Assembly: GCF_963668475.1 (NCBI RefSeq)
Contig: NZ_OY764544.1
Coordinates: 3,862,860-3,926,859 of the forward strand
DNA length: 64,000 nt
Direction: 5' to 3'
Source of the DNA: an uncultured Methanospirillum sp.
GTDB lineage: Archaea; Halobacteriota; Methanomicrobia; Methanomicrobiales; Methanospirillaceae
The notes under the pieces were generated by a model. The model was not told where the DNA came from. It made no database searches and was given only the letters and a program-made list of their open reading frames with translations. A program made the position numbers and the translations under genes. Position 1 is the first letter of the stretch. Every line of letters starts with the position of its first letter. Shown piece by piece: positions 9,083 to 17,853 of the stretch.

Positions 9083-9446
9083 AGTAACTGAATGTAGTAT
9101 CTGTGGAAATGCCCCATTAATCTACCACTCTCATCACCACCGCCTTTTCTCATTGTTATTATGGCCGCATATTCCTGACCTGCACCATTCATTGAATTAT
9201 TCTTTAGCCATTCTACCTGCTTGCCGTACTGAATATTCGGACCAGACACGTACACCGGATTGTCTTACACCACTCAATCAGGGGGTTCGCATCGGCAGCC
9301 TCACATTGCCTGGAAATGTTCTGGAAACAGATCTTACAGATAAATCTCTTGTTTTTCCTGTGAAGTATTCGAATATCCGAAGGTATAGCGTGAACCAATA
9401 ATATTGGATTAAGAAGAAAAATGAATCGCGATACACGCGAAATTAT
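9083..9446. other. Gene-free stretch before the tRNA
   Basis: About 360 bases between the broken toxin gene and the tRNA. Minus-strand frames give short protein-like pieces in two registers (for example KNKRFICKICFQ and GKQVEWLKNNSMNGAGQEY), consistent with decayed coding DNA, but nothing is identifiable. Regions next to tRNA genes are common integration sites; I saw no repeat of the tRNA 3' end here. Confidence 0.4.
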
Positions 9447-9516
9447 GCGATAACCGGGGATTGAACCCGGGCTAAAGGCTTGGGAAGCCTCTGTCATGCC
9501 ACTAGACTATTATCGC
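9447..9516 (-). tRNA. tRNA-Gly (anticodon CCC)
   Basis: A 70-nt minus-strand cloverleaf. The acceptor stem GCGATAA pairs with TTATCGC, the D-arm is GTCTAGTGGCATGAC, and the anticodon stem GAGGC/GCCTT carries the loop TTCCCAA, giving anticodon CCC. The T-arm is CCGGG-TTCAATC-CCCGG. The variable loop is four bases. No CCA is encoded and no intron is visible. Confidence 0.95.
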
Positions 9517-9540
9517 AGATGCGATATAACCGTTGGACCT

Positions 9541-10491
9541 TTATTCATTTAAAGATTTATTACCTGATCCCACTTCTTCCCGCAGATTCTGGATCTCCTG
9601 AAGCATCTCCCGCTGGTACGCAAGCAGCATATCAGACTGAATCCCGAACATGAATATCTGAAGCCCCGCGATGACAAGCATCATGGAGAGGATCGTAAGT
9701 GGAATATGGTCGATCTTCCTGAACCACTCACTGATAATATACACCCCCATGACCACACCGGCAAGGGTGATGAGAGCTCCGATCATCCCAAAGTAAAAGA
9801 TCGGGTTGTTGAGTTTGGCAAGCCGGTAGATAGTCCGGCCTATTTTAATCCCATCATGAATCGGATCTAGTTTCGTGACCGTCCCGACCCTGACCCCGTA
9901 CTTCACCGGGATCACGGCAATCCTATCCTTGTTCTTGACCGCCTCTGATGATATCTCGGTCTCGATACCAAACCCTTCCTCGTACAGGTGCATACGCCTG
10001 AGCGACGAGAGCGTAAAGGCCCGGTACCCGGAGAGGATATCATACAGGTATCTCCCATGGGCAACCTTAAATAACCAGTTTAGAATCCTGTTACCGGTCA
10101 GGTTCAGGCGGTGAAATGATACAATGTTCTCCTGGCCAAGGCGGTTTCCGATCGACTGATCATACCCCATCAGGAGGGGTTTTAAAAGGTGAACAGCATC
10201 CTCCGGATCGTAGGTACCGTCCCCGTCAAGGAGCAGGACATAAGGTTTTTCAAGAAACGCAAGTGCCTGAATAAACGCATTACCCTTCCCTTTGCCGGTC
10301 TGGATAACAACCTTTGCACCTGAAGATGCTGCGATCTCCCGTGTCCGGTCAGAACTCTTCCCGTCGATTACAAGGATGTCAGTGTATCCCAGATCTAAAA
10401 ATCGTTGAATCAGGTCACCTATTGTTGGCTCCTCATTCAGGGTAGGAATGAGCACACAGACCTGATCCTTCTCGATATCCATCATATACAT
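9541..10491 (-). CDS. Family 2 glycosyltransferase, polyprenyl-phosphate type
   Basis: About 316 residues. The N-terminal GT-A domain has VLIPTLNEEPTIGDLI, the metal/sugar-binding LLLDGDGTYDPED and LSGYRAFTLSSLRRM, typical of dolichyl-phosphate sugar synthases. Two hydrophobic C-terminal segments (about 230-290: FGMIGALITLAGVVMGVYII and IPLTILSMMLVIAGLQIFMF) anchor it to the membrane. It probably charges a lipid carrier with a hexose for archaeal N-glycosylation, which links it to the cis-prenyltransferase genes at 18.9-20.4 kb. The start is uncertain: ATGs at 10491, 10485 and 10482 are close together, and a start at 10524 would overlap the divergent DUF99 gene. Confidence 0.88.
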   Translation of the reverse strand: MYMMDIEKDQVCVLIPTLNEEPTIGDLIQRFLDLGYTDILVIDGKSSDRTREIAASSGAKVVIQTGKGKGNAFIQALAFLEKPYVLLLDGDGTYDPEDAVHLLKPLLMGYDQSIGNRLGQENIVSFHRLNLTGNRILNWLFKVAHGRYLYDILSGYRAFTLSSLRRMHLYEEGFGIETEISSEAVKNKDRIAVIPVKYGVRVGTVTKLDPIHDGIKIGRTIYRLAKLNNPIFYFGMIGALITLAGVVMGVYIISEWFRKIDHIPLTILSMMLVIAGLQIFMFGIQSDMLLAYQREMLQEIQNLREEVGSGNKSLNE

Positions 10492-10510
10492 ATTATCGCG
10501 TGTATATATG
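10486..10510. promoter_or_regulatory. Compact divergent promoter (two TATA-like boxes)
   Basis: Two AT-rich boxes lie within about 25 bases. CATATACATATT at about 10484-10495 is some 25 bases before the DUF99 ATG. On the other strand, CCATATATACAC at about 10512-10501 stands upstream of the glycosyltransferase start. The distances imply near-leaderless transcripts whose promoters overlap each other's 5' coding ends. Confidence 0.45.
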
Positions 10511-10518
10511 GTTCTTTC

Positions 10519-11088
10519 ATGCAACTCCAGAAATCTGGCATCAGGGTTTTGGGAATTGCAGAGAGTTGCTCATCCAGGGAGCAATCTTTTCTCTGCGGTG
10601 TTGTGATGCGTCGTGACCTGCACATAGACGGATTTGTCTTCGGGACCGTGACAGTCGGGGGTGACGACGCCACCGGAGAGATTCTCAAGATGATCAGGGA
10701 TTTGGATCGTCACGATCTGAACCTGATCATGCTCAGCGGATGTGTGATCGCCTGGTACAATGTCATTGATCCGGCAGCGATCCACTATCAGACCGGAATT
10801 CCGATCATCTGCGTCTCATATGAAAAGTCTGAAGGACTGGAGGAGCATATCAGGCATCATTTTCCTGGAGATACCGGGCGGATCAACCGGTACAAAGCAT
10901 TGGGAGAAAGAATTGAGATTCCACTTCCGACCGGCTACTCAATATTTGCCCGGGGATGGGGAGTAACCGAGAAGGAACTCGCAAGAGCCTGTATCATATT
11001 TACTCATCACGGGAAGATCCCTGAACCACTCAGGGTTGCCCGCATCGCTGCCAGGAGCATGATGCAGTATACTCAGGCACGAAACTGA
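10519..11088 (+). CDS. DUF99 (UPF0215) family protein
   Basis: A protein of 189 residues. IRVLGIAESCSS near the N-terminus, the central VVMRRDLHIDGFVFGTVTVGGDDAT and the segment LSGCVIAWYNVID are the conserved blocks of this archaeal family. The fold is thought to be nuclease-like (endonuclease V-related), but the function is not established. The ATG at 10519 is chosen because the family begins just before the IRVLGI block. The gene is divergent from the glycosyltransferase, and its 3' end overlaps the convergent pilin-like gene by 16 bases. Confidence 0.85.
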   Translation: MQLQKSGIRVLGIAESCSSREQSFLCGVVMRRDLHIDGFVFGTVTVGGDDATGEILKMIRDLDRHDLNLIMLSGCVIAWYNVIDPAAIHYQTGIPIICVSYEKSEGLEEHIRHHFPGDTGRINRYKALGERIEIPLPTGYSIFARGWGVTEKELARACIIFTHHGKIPEPLRVARIAARSMMQYTQARN

Positions 11089-11675
11089 TGCTGCGAGATG
11101 ATACGGTATCCTTTGTGATCTGAGTAATAATTCTCCTTGAGCCAGTCCTGCATATACTTATCATCCCCGACATTACCGGTGAGTCGGATATTGGAGGTGT
11201 CTGACGATCTCTGATATATCCTGAGTTCAACGAGATCTCCAGGAGCATAATAGCCATCCTTGAGATTGATCTCGATCATCTCTCCAGGCGAGAAGTAGTC
11301 ATTACTACACCCGGCTCCACCCATCGTAGAGACACCAAAATGATGACTCGGTATGAAATCTGCTCCATGCAGGGTAAAAATCCTGGCATAAAGTTTCTCA
11401 CGACCTTTGTAAAACTCTGCCATCAGGTCTCTGTTTTTGAACTCTGTTGAGTCCTTATTCTGGATAAAAACCCTGCTTGCGTCTTTCATGGTTCCGGACG
11501 CTGTAGTATGAATCACCGACGTGACCTGGATGAGTGGAGGAGCCAGTCGACTGGCAGGGGTGAGTGCGGTAAGAAAACCGAGAAGGTATGCAAGAATAAC
11601 GGCAATTATTCCTACTACGATAACGACCAAAAAAATTGTGCTGACAACATGCGACACCGCCGGTTCCCGGTGCAT
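11073..11675 (-). CDS. Archaeal type IV pilin-like secreted protein
   Basis: A protein of 200 residues with a short N-terminus (MHREPAVSHVV) followed directly by a hydrophobic helix (STIFLVVIVVGIIAVILAYL). This is the archaeal type IV pilin N-terminal layout: processing would occur after the Ala so that the mature protein starts with the helix. The remainder is a beta-rich extracellular domain (GEMIEINLKDGYYAPGDLVE). It could be a minor pilin or an adhesin-like surface protein. No assembly genes are nearby, so it probably uses a general system elsewhere. Confidence 0.75.
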   Translation of the reverse strand: MHREPAVSHVVSTIFLVVIVVGIIAVILAYLLGFLTALTPASRLAPPLIQVTSVIHTTASGTMKDASRVFIQNKDSTEFKNRDLMAEFYKGREKLYARIFTLHGADFIPSHHFGVSTMGGAGCSNDYFSPGEMIEINLKDGYYAPGDLVELRIYQRSSDTSNIRLTGNVGDDKYMQDWLKENYYSDHKGYRIISQHQFRA

Positions 11676-11730
11676 AAGAAAAAGACAGTTCCGGATACCA
11701 TCAATCTTTCGAAATTAACCTGAAAAAAAG

Positions 11731-13062
11731 TTAGAAGTTGTTGATGTACCGCTGGATCTCCCAGTCGTGGACTGTGAGGCGGTAGTCGTCAGTCTCGGCG
11801 ATTGCAATATTGGTCAGGTTCTCGACAACATGCGGTCCAAGAGCATCACAGATGACCTTGTCCTTGAGGAGTTCGTCGTTTGCTTCTTTCAGTGAGCCTG
11901 GGAGCATCTCGATACCGAGCTTCTGGCGTTCTTCCTCGCTGAGATGATAGATATTGACATCAGTTGCTGCCGGTGGCTTGATCTTGTTCTTAACACCGTC
12001 AATACCTGCTGCAATCATTGCTGCGAAGAGAAGGTATGGGTTGCTGGTTGGGTCCGGGCTGCGAAGCTCTGCACGGGTACTGTTGCCACGGGCTGCAGGA
12101 ACACGGATCATGGCTGACCGGTTTGCTGCACTCCAGGTGATGTACACCGGTGCTTCGTATCCTGGGACCAGACGCTTATAGGAGTTGATGGTCGGGTTTC
12201 CAACACGGGCGATTGCCTTTGCGTGCTTCATCAGACCGCCGATATAGTATAATGCAGTCTCTGAGAGCTGCTTCTCTCCCTTTTCATCAAAGAAGGTGTT
12301 CTTCCCGTCTTTGCTGAGGGAACCATGGCAGTGCATACCAGTACCGTTAATTCTGGCAATTGGTTTTGCCATAAAGGTGATATGCATATCATAGAGCAGA
12401 GCAAGCGTCTTTGCTGCAAACTTGAAGGTGATAACCTTATCTGCAACAGAGAGTGCATCACCGTACTTGAAGTCGATCTCATGCTGGGAGTCAGCGACTT
12501 CGTGGTGTGATGCTTCAATTTCAAAGCCCATGTCGGTGAGTGCAAGGACGATATCACGGCGAAGGTCTTCTGCTTTGTCATTGGGGGCCAGATCGAAGTA
12601 GCCACCGTGGTCAGCGAACTTGGTCGTCGGGTTATCTTCCTCATCACGCTGGAAGACAAAGAACTCGAGTTCCGGACCGGTATTGAATGTATATCCGAGC
12701 TTTGCTGCTTCTTCCAGGTTCTTCCTGAGCACATACCGTGGGTCACCCTCAAACGGCTTGTTGCCATAGGTGTACACATCACAGATGAACCTGGCTACCT
12801 TCTTCTCTGATGGTCTCCATGGGAGTATTGCGTAGGTGCCGATATCCGGCTTGAGGATCATATCTGACTCATCAATCCGGGTGAATCCCTCGATAGATGA
12901 ACCATCAATCCAGATACCCTCAGTCAGGGCTTTCTCAAGCTGGAAGGTTGGAATTGAAACATTCTTTGGGATACCAAGGATATCCGTGAACTGGAGCCTG
13001 ATGAATCCAACATCATCGGCTTTTACCCGAGCGATCATCTCGCTGACCTTTGCATCAGACAT
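11731..13062 (-). CDS. glnA: Glutamine synthetase type I
   Basis: A protein of 443 residues that condenses ammonium and glutamate using ATP in the cytoplasm. Seen are the N-terminal IDGSSIEGFTRIDESDM loop, the NGTGMHCHGSLSK catalytic block, the ATP-binding RVPAARGNSTRAELRSPDP and the C-terminal NIYHLSEEE at the place of the bacterial adenylylation loop. The length fits the short GSI-alpha type usual in methanogens. It is divergent from the glutamate synthase operon across a 363-base gap, so both halves of the GS-GOGAT pathway can be controlled from one region. Confidence 0.97.
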   Translation of the reverse strand: MSDAKVSEMIARVKADDVGFIRLQFTDILGIPKNVSIPTFQLEKALTEGIWIDGSSIEGFTRIDESDMILKPDIGTYAILPWRPSEKKVARFICDVYTYGNKPFEGDPRYVLRKNLEEAAKLGYTFNTGPELEFFVFQRDEEDNPTTKFADHGGYFDLAPNDKAEDLRRDIVLALTDMGFEIEASHHEVADSQHEIDFKYGDALSVADKVITFKFAAKTLALLYDMHITFMAKPIARINGTGMHCHGSLSKDGKNTFFDEKGEKQLSETALYYIGGLMKHAKAIARVGNPTINSYKRLVPGYEAPVYITWSAANRSAMIRVPAARGNSTRAELRSPDPTSNPYLLFAAMIAAGIDGVKNKIKPPAATDVNIYHLSEEERQKLGIEMLPGSLKEANDELLKDKVICDALGPHVVENLTNIAIAETDDYRLTVHDWEIQRYINNF

Positions 13063-13313
13063 TGAAACAAGCTTCTACCTTGCAATATAAAAAAATACCT
13101 TGCTTAACAGGAATAACTAAATGTCAGCAGGCAAAAGAGGGGATCAATTGTTCAGTGATATCAGGCACCTGGTTTTTTTCTTCTGCCTATCATGAGATCA
13201 ATTATTATTGATACAGAATTGGTTCCCGGTCTCTTTGCGAGTTCAGGAAATCAGCGTCCGTTATCGCTTTTCCTCTCCCTGGCTGGTGGATCTTTGTCTC
13301 TGCTCATGTTAAT

Positions 13314-13424
13314 ATGATCGAAGAACGTATAAAAGAGGTTACAACAAAAAAGCTTCCATCTCAGGATTTTGATCCGGATGCGTTAATGGCAGGAATAATG
13401 CCGACTTTTTGGTGTATGTGGTGA
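13314..13424 (+). CDS. 36-residue leader ORF before the glutamate synthase operon
   Basis: ATG at 13314 to TGA at 13422-13424 encodes MIEERIKEVTTKKLPSQDFD followed by a hydrophobic, Trp-rich end (MPTFWCMW). The stop sits one base before the ATG of the amidotransferase gene, the spacing expected for translational coupling. A start at the internal ATG at 13398, preceded by an AGGA-type site, is also possible. The TATAAAAG at 13328 would fall inside the ORF, so transcription might begin within it. It may be a conserved small subunit, a leader peptide or chance. Confidence 0.4.
   Translation: MIEERIKEVTTKKLPSQDFDPDALMAGIMPTFWCMW
13328..13335 (+). promoter_or_regulatory. TATA box candidate for the glutamate synthase operon
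   Basis: TATAAAAG stands 90 bases upstream of the amidotransferase ATG in the 363-base gap between glnA and the synthase operon. A methanogen-type box at this distance would give a leader of roughly 65 bases. I found no perfect NrpR-type GGAA-N6-TTCC operator in the gap. Confidence 0.4.
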
Positions 13425-13425
13425 T

Positions 13426-14478
13426 ATGTGCGGAATAATTGGCGTGATTGATAAGACTCGCGAAAATATGGACGGGTCTGCAATCAGAGAAGCCCTCGCG
13501 ATCATGGATGAACGAGGCAACGGTGAGGGCGCGGGATATGCTGCGTACGGAGTGTACCCGGATTACGCAGATCTGTATGCGATACATGTTTTTTACGACA
13601 ACATAGTCGAGCCCAAGGAAAAAGTCGAAGAACTGCTTGAGACCTGGGGGATGATAGAGCATGACGAAGAGATCCCCACGTATGAGTCAGGCCGGATGAA
13701 GAAGGTCCACATCCCATGGAGATACTTCTTCAGACCGAACCGCAAGCTGATGCCCCAGAGTGATACTCCTGATGATGATATCGTCACTCACCTGGTGATG
13801 ACAGTAAATACCACAATAAACGGAGCACTCATCTTCTCTTCAGGCAAGAACATTGGAGTCTTCAAGGCATCAGGATGGCCGGAAGAGGTTGCAGACTTCT
13901 ACCGTGTTGAGGATTATGAGGGGTACCTCTGGATAGCACACAACCGGTATCCGACCAATACGGCAGGCTGGTGGGGAGGAGCTCATCCGTTCAACCTCCT
14001 GAACTGGAGTGTTGTCCACAACGGTGAGATCACATCCTACGGGACTAACCGGAGATATATCGAGAGTTTCGGATACCTCTGCCGGATGTACACCGACACC
14101 GAGGTCGTCGCGTACCTTATGGATCTGCTTTCCAGAAAGCACAGATTAAGTCCTGAACATGCTGTCCGTGCAATGGCTCCTCCATTCTGGGAGGAGATTG
14201 AGAGGATGGAACCTGCAGAGCAGGAGCTCAATACCGCTATCCGCCTCACATACGGCCAGGCGATGATGAACGGTCCGTTCGCAATCGCGGTAGCATCTCA
14301 CGACTCTCTTGTCGGATTCTCGGATCGTATCAAACTCCGGCCTCTCGTCATCGGCGAGCATGATCAGCGGCTGTATATCTCAAGCGAAGAGGCAGCAATC
14401 AGGACCCTGGATCCTGCGGTAAAGAAGATCTCCATGCCCCGTGCAGGCCAGCCTATAGTCGGGAGGGTCGTGGCATGA
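13426..14478 (+). CDS. Glutamate synthase, class II glutamine amidotransferase subunit
   Basis: A protein of 350 residues. It begins MCGIIGVIDKT; Cys2 becomes the N-terminal nucleophile that releases ammonia from glutamine. IAHNRYPTNTAGWWGGAHPF and WSVVHNGEITSYG are the class II glutaminase signatures shared with GltB and PurF. In bacteria this domain is fused to the rest of glutamate synthase; here it is a separate subunit, the usual archaeal arrangement. It overlaps the next gene by four bases (ATGA), which implies coupled translation. Confidence 0.92.
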   Translation: MCGIIGVIDKTRENMDGSAIREALAIMDERGNGEGAGYAAYGVYPDYADLYAIHVFYDNIVEPKEKVEELLETWGMIEHDEEIPTYESGRMKKVHIPWRYFFRPNRKLMPQSDTPDDDIVTHLVMTVNTTINGALIFSSGKNIGVFKASGWPEEVADFYRVEDYEGYLWIAHNRYPTNTAGWWGGAHPFNLLNWSVVHNGEITSYGTNRRYIESFGYLCRMYTDTEVVAYLMDLLSRKHRLSPEHAVRAMAPPFWEEIERMEPAEQELNTAIRLTYGQAMMNGPFAIAVASHDSLVGFSDRIKLRPLVIGEHDQRLYISSEEAAIRTLDPAVKKISMPRAGQPIVGRVVA

Positions 14479-15986
14479 TCATCGGATCACGCCCGCTGAA
14501 GTTTCAGGTAACTGTTGATCACGATCAGTGCATGCTCTGTGGCCGCTGCGTAGACAACTGTTCTTATAATGTCTACCGGATGGAAGACGGAAGAATAAAG
14601 ATCAACTCCCGAAACTGTGTGGCCTGTCACCGCTGTCTCTCCCAGTGTCCCCGCGATGCCATCATGATCGCAGAACGACCGTGCGATTACCGAAGTCATC
14701 CGGTCTGGACAGATCGCGTTCGGGAAAATATTTTTAAGCAGGCTGAATCAGGCAAGATCCTTTCAGGTGGAATGGGAAATACCGGGGATTATCCGATCAT
14801 CTTTGACAGGATCGTCCTTGATGCCTGCCAGGTCACCAACCCAAGTATCGATCCGCTCCGTGAACCGATGGAACTGCGGACCTATATCGGCAAAAAACCC
14901 CGCCAACTTGATATCACCTACGGTCCTGGCAACGATGTCGAGTTGAATACAAAACTTGGGCCTAACCTCAAACTCGAAACCCCGATCATGATCGGGCATA
15001 TGAGTTATGGTGCAATCTCCCTCAATGCCCAGATGGCAATGGCAAAAGCGGTTTCACGGATCGGATCATTCATGGGGACCGGTGAAGGAGGGCTTCATGA
15101 AGGGCTCTACCCGTACCAGAACCACATGATCGTGCAGATTGCGTCTGGCAGGTTCGGTGTTGATGTCAATTACCTGAACCGGGGAGCAGCAATAGAGATC
15201 AAGATCGGTCAGGGAGCAAAGCCGGGTATCGGTGGACACCTTCCTGGTGAGAAGGTCTGTGCTGATGTCTCATGCACCAGGATGATTCCGGAAGGCAGTG
15301 ATGCAATCAGTCCGGCTCCGCATCATGATATCTACTCTATAGAGGATCTCAAGCAGCTTGTTCTCAGTCTCAAGGAGGCTACTGAACACCAGAAGCCGGT
15401 CTTTGTAAAGATTGCAGCGGTGCACAACGTGGCAGCAATTGCAGCCGGTATCGCACGGTCAGGTGCCGACGCTGTTGTGATCGACGGATTCAGGGGAGGA
15501 ACCGGTGCTGCACCGGCAGTCTTCAGGGACCATGTCGGTATCCCTATTGAGGCAGCGGTTGCAGCAGTAGATGCTAAGCTCCGTCAGCAGGGGATCAGGA
15601 ATGAGGTCTCCATCATCGCATCAGGTGGTATCAGGCACAGTGCTGATGTCACGAAAGCGATCTGTCTCGGTGCGGATGCAGTGTACATCGGAACCGCTGC
15701 ACTCGTTGCCATGGGATGCAGGGTCTGTGGAACCTGTTATCGTAATCTGTGTGCCTGGGGTATTGCAACCCAGCAGCCTGACCTTGTAGCACGTCTTAAC
15801 ACCGACGAAGCCTCGGTCAACGTCGAGAATCTGATCCATGCCTGGACACTCGAACTTGCAGAACTGATGGGAGCAGCCGGAATTAACAGTATCGAATCGC
15901 TGCGTGGAAACCGCGACAGGCTCAGGGGATACATGCTTGACGAGTCAATGCTGGATGTCCTTGATATCAAACCGGTGGGGGCCTGA
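14475..15986 (+). CDS. gltB: Glutamate synthase central/FMN subunit with ferredoxin domain
   Basis: A protein of 503 residues. Residues 10-60 form a two-cluster ferredoxin (CMLCGRCVDNC and CVACHRCLSQCP). The rest is the FMN-binding synthase barrel that makes glutamate from 2-oxoglutarate and ammonia (PIMIGHMSYGAISLNAQMAM, KPGIGGHLPGEKV, DGFRGGTGAAP). The Cys cluster GCRVCGTCYRNLCAWGIATQ corresponds to the Fe-S cysteines of GltB. It is the catalytic core of the four-gene operon; the extra ferredoxin domain lets it take electrons from the downstream FrhB-like subunit. Confidence 0.93.
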   Translation: MIIGSRPLKFQVTVDHDQCMLCGRCVDNCSYNVYRMEDGRIKINSRNCVACHRCLSQCPRDAIMIAERPCDYRSHPVWTDRVRENIFKQAESGKILSGGMGNTGDYPIIFDRIVLDACQVTNPSIDPLREPMELRTYIGKKPRQLDITYGPGNDVELNTKLGPNLKLETPIMIGHMSYGAISLNAQMAMAKAVSRIGSFMGTGEGGLHEGLYPYQNHMIVQIASGRFGVDVNYLNRGAAIEIKIGQGAKPGIGGHLPGEKVCADVSCTRMIPEGSDAISPAPHHDIYSIEDLKQLVLSLKEATEHQKPVFVKIAAVHNVAAIAAGIARSGADAVVIDGFRGGTGAAPAVFRDHVGIPIEAAVAAVDAKLRQQGIRNEVSIIASGGIRHSADVTKAICLGADAVYIGTAALVAMGCRVCGTCYRNLCAWGIATQQPDLVARLNTDEASVNVENLIHAWTLELAELMGAAGINSIESLRGNRDRLRGYMLDESMLDVLDIKPVGA

Positions 15987-15987
15987 C

Positions 15988-16734
15988 ATGTCAGTAGTCG
16001 AGATCGATGCAAAGGGTATGCATTACACGCCTCTGAATAAACTGATCCGGAAGGCGGCAGCAGACGGTGCAGACGAGATTGTGCTGAAAAACGTGATGGG
16101 TCAGCGGTTTATCGGTGACGGGCTGACCGGACATGTCAGGATCACTGTTGAAGGTGTTCCTGGCGGTGACCTGGGTATGTTCATGAAGGGACCCACGATC
16201 ATCGTGAAAGGGAATGCAGACCACGCTCCCGGAAACACGATGGACGAAGGTCTGATTGTTATCCACGGAAGCGGCGGTGATGCCACAGCCCACAGCATGC
16301 GGGGTGGCCGTGTCTATGTACGGGACGACATAGGGTACCGCGGTGGGATCCATATGAAACAGTATATGGATAAAAGGCCGGTCCTTGTCATCGGGGGAAA
16401 TGCCCGGGCATTTCTGGGTGAATTTATGGCAGGAGGCCTTATCATCCTGCTCAGACTTGGCGAGGAGGATCCTAAACCGTTTGCCGAGATGAGTCTTGCA
16501 AGCGGTATCCACGGTGGTGCGATCTACATCAGGGGACCGGTTGAAAAATGGACGCTGGGTATTGGTGCTTCTGCACGAGAAGCAACCGCAGAGGATGTTT
16601 CGGTAATCATGCCATATTTGCAGGAGTTTGCTGAGCACTTCGGATATAACCCGGCTGAATTAGTATCCACACCCTTTACAAGGATTGCACCGGTCAGTGC
16701 CAGACCTTTCGCAAGTAAATATATCTGGGAGTGA
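15988..16734 (+). CDS. Glutamate synthase GXGXG-domain subunit
   Basis: A protein of 248 residues built from right-handed beta-helix repeats of the GXGXG type (GDGLTGHVRITVEG, DEGLIVIHGSGGDATAHSM, GGRVYVRDDIGYRGGIHM). This domain forms the C-terminal part of bacterial GltB and is also found in formylmethanofuran dehydrogenase subunit C. Its position between the FMN subunit and the FrhB-like gene supports the glutamate synthase assignment. The ATG at 15988 is one base after the previous stop codon. Confidence 0.9.
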   Translation: MSVVEIDAKGMHYTPLNKLIRKAAADGADEIVLKNVMGQRFIGDGLTGHVRITVEGVPGGDLGMFMKGPTIIVKGNADHAPGNTMDEGLIVIHGSGGDATAHSMRGGRVYVRDDIGYRGGIHMKQYMDKRPVLVIGGNARAFLGEFMAGGLIILLRLGEEDPKPFAEMSLASGIHGGAIYIRGPVEKWTLGIGASAREATAEDVSVIMPYLQEFAEHFGYNPAELVSTPFTRIAPVSARPFASKYIWE

Positions 16735-16738
16735 GCAG

Positions 16739-17755
16739 ATGGCTGATACAAAGAGTTACAAGGATCTGAGCAAGGAAGTCTGGGATGCAGGAACCTGCAG
16801 CGGGTGCGGAGCATGTGTTGCTGTATGTCCTGCAGATGCATTGTTTTTCATCGACGAGCCTGGGATTAACCATCCGACATCATCAGGGTACTGCAAGATG
16901 GCAATCGATTGTGTCCCCTGCGGTGCATGTTATGATGCCTGTCCCCGGACACGTGAACAGAAGAGGGAGACTCTCGGGTCCTACCACCGTCTGCTCAGGG
17001 CTCAGGCAACAGGAATGGTTCCCCACCAGCAGAATGGTGGTGCGGTCACCGCAATCCTGACTGCAGCAATGCAGCAGGGACTTATCGATGGTGTAGTCAC
17101 GCTCACCGAGGACCGGTGGACCCATCGCCCGAGTTCGATCCTGATCACCAGTGAAGGTGAACTGATTGAACATGCCGGTTCACGATACAACTGGTCTGTA
17201 CCGGTCCTTCGCTCTCTCAAGACTGCAGTTGTTGACCGGAAACTGAAACATATCGCCATCGTCGGAACTCCCTGCGTTGTGCAGGCAGCCCGGGCTATGA
17301 AGAACTCTGCAAATGATCTTCTGGTTCCGTTCGGAAGATCCATCCGTCTGATCATCGGGCTCTTCTGCACCGAGAGTTTCGATTATCACACCCTGATGGA
17401 AGATATCCTGAAGGGTTCTGGTCTTGAACCCCATCAGATCGCGAAGATGGATGTTAAGGGAAAACTGGATCTCACTCTGACTGATGGTTCATCAAGCTCC
17501 CTCTCGCTTGAAGAGGTTGCACGGGCAGTACGACAGGGGTGCCACACCTGCGGTGACTTTTCAGCCCTTGATGCTGACATCTCGGCAGGATCAGTCGGGA
17601 CTCCGGCTGGTTACACAACCCTGGTTGTCAGAACTGTTGACGGGGAAGGGTTTGTTGACAACGCTGTTCAGGCAGGCGCTCTCACTACCAGTAGCGAGGT
17701 CGAGACCGGAATTATAGAAAAACTTGCTTCTGCAAAACAGAAGCGGCTCAACTAA
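16739..17755 (+). CDS. FrhB-like F420-linked electron-input subunit of glutamate synthase
   Basis: A protein of 338 residues. Two 4Fe-4S motifs open it (CSGCGACVAVCPADAL and CVPCGACYDACPR), followed by the FrhB/FdhB N- and C-terminal domains (QNGGAVTAILTAAMQQGLID, IVGTPCVVQAARAM, CHTCGDFSALDADISAGS). This family binds FAD and exchanges electrons with coenzyme F420. It is last in the operon, four bases after the GXGXG gene, and no NADPH-type GltD is present. I infer that reduced F420 drives glutamate synthesis. The family assignment is firm; the donor specificity is inferred. Confidence 0.88.
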   Translation: MADTKSYKDLSKEVWDAGTCSGCGACVAVCPADALFFIDEPGINHPTSSGYCKMAIDCVPCGACYDACPRTREQKRETLGSYHRLLRAQATGMVPHQQNGGAVTAILTAAMQQGLIDGVVTLTEDRWTHRPSSILITSEGELIEHAGSRYNWSVPVLRSLKTAVVDRKLKHIAIVGTPCVVQAARAMKNSANDLLVPFGRSIRLIIGLFCTESFDYHTLMEDILKGSGLEPHQIAKMDVKGKLDLTLTDGSSSSLSLEEVARAVRQGCHTCGDFSALDADISAGSVGTPAGYTTLVVRTVDGEGFVDNAVQAGALTTSSEVETGIIEKLASAKQKRLN

Positions 17756-17853
17756 TTCACCCTTTTTATTGTGCTTTGATCTGATTCGTGAACGATCATG
17801 AATATATAGAACTATTGAGAGATAGATTAAAGGATACAAATATCTGATTGCCA

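Noticed and set aside
9213..9497. Minus-strand open frame of 94 codons across the tRNA
   Set aside because: It reads through the whole tRNA-Gly gene in antisense-independent fashion and has no motif or start site; the tRNA explains its right part.
13063..13425. NrpR nitrogen operator between glnA and the glutamate synthase operon
   Set aside because: I found no GGAA-N6-TTCC palindrome; only isolated half-sites occur.
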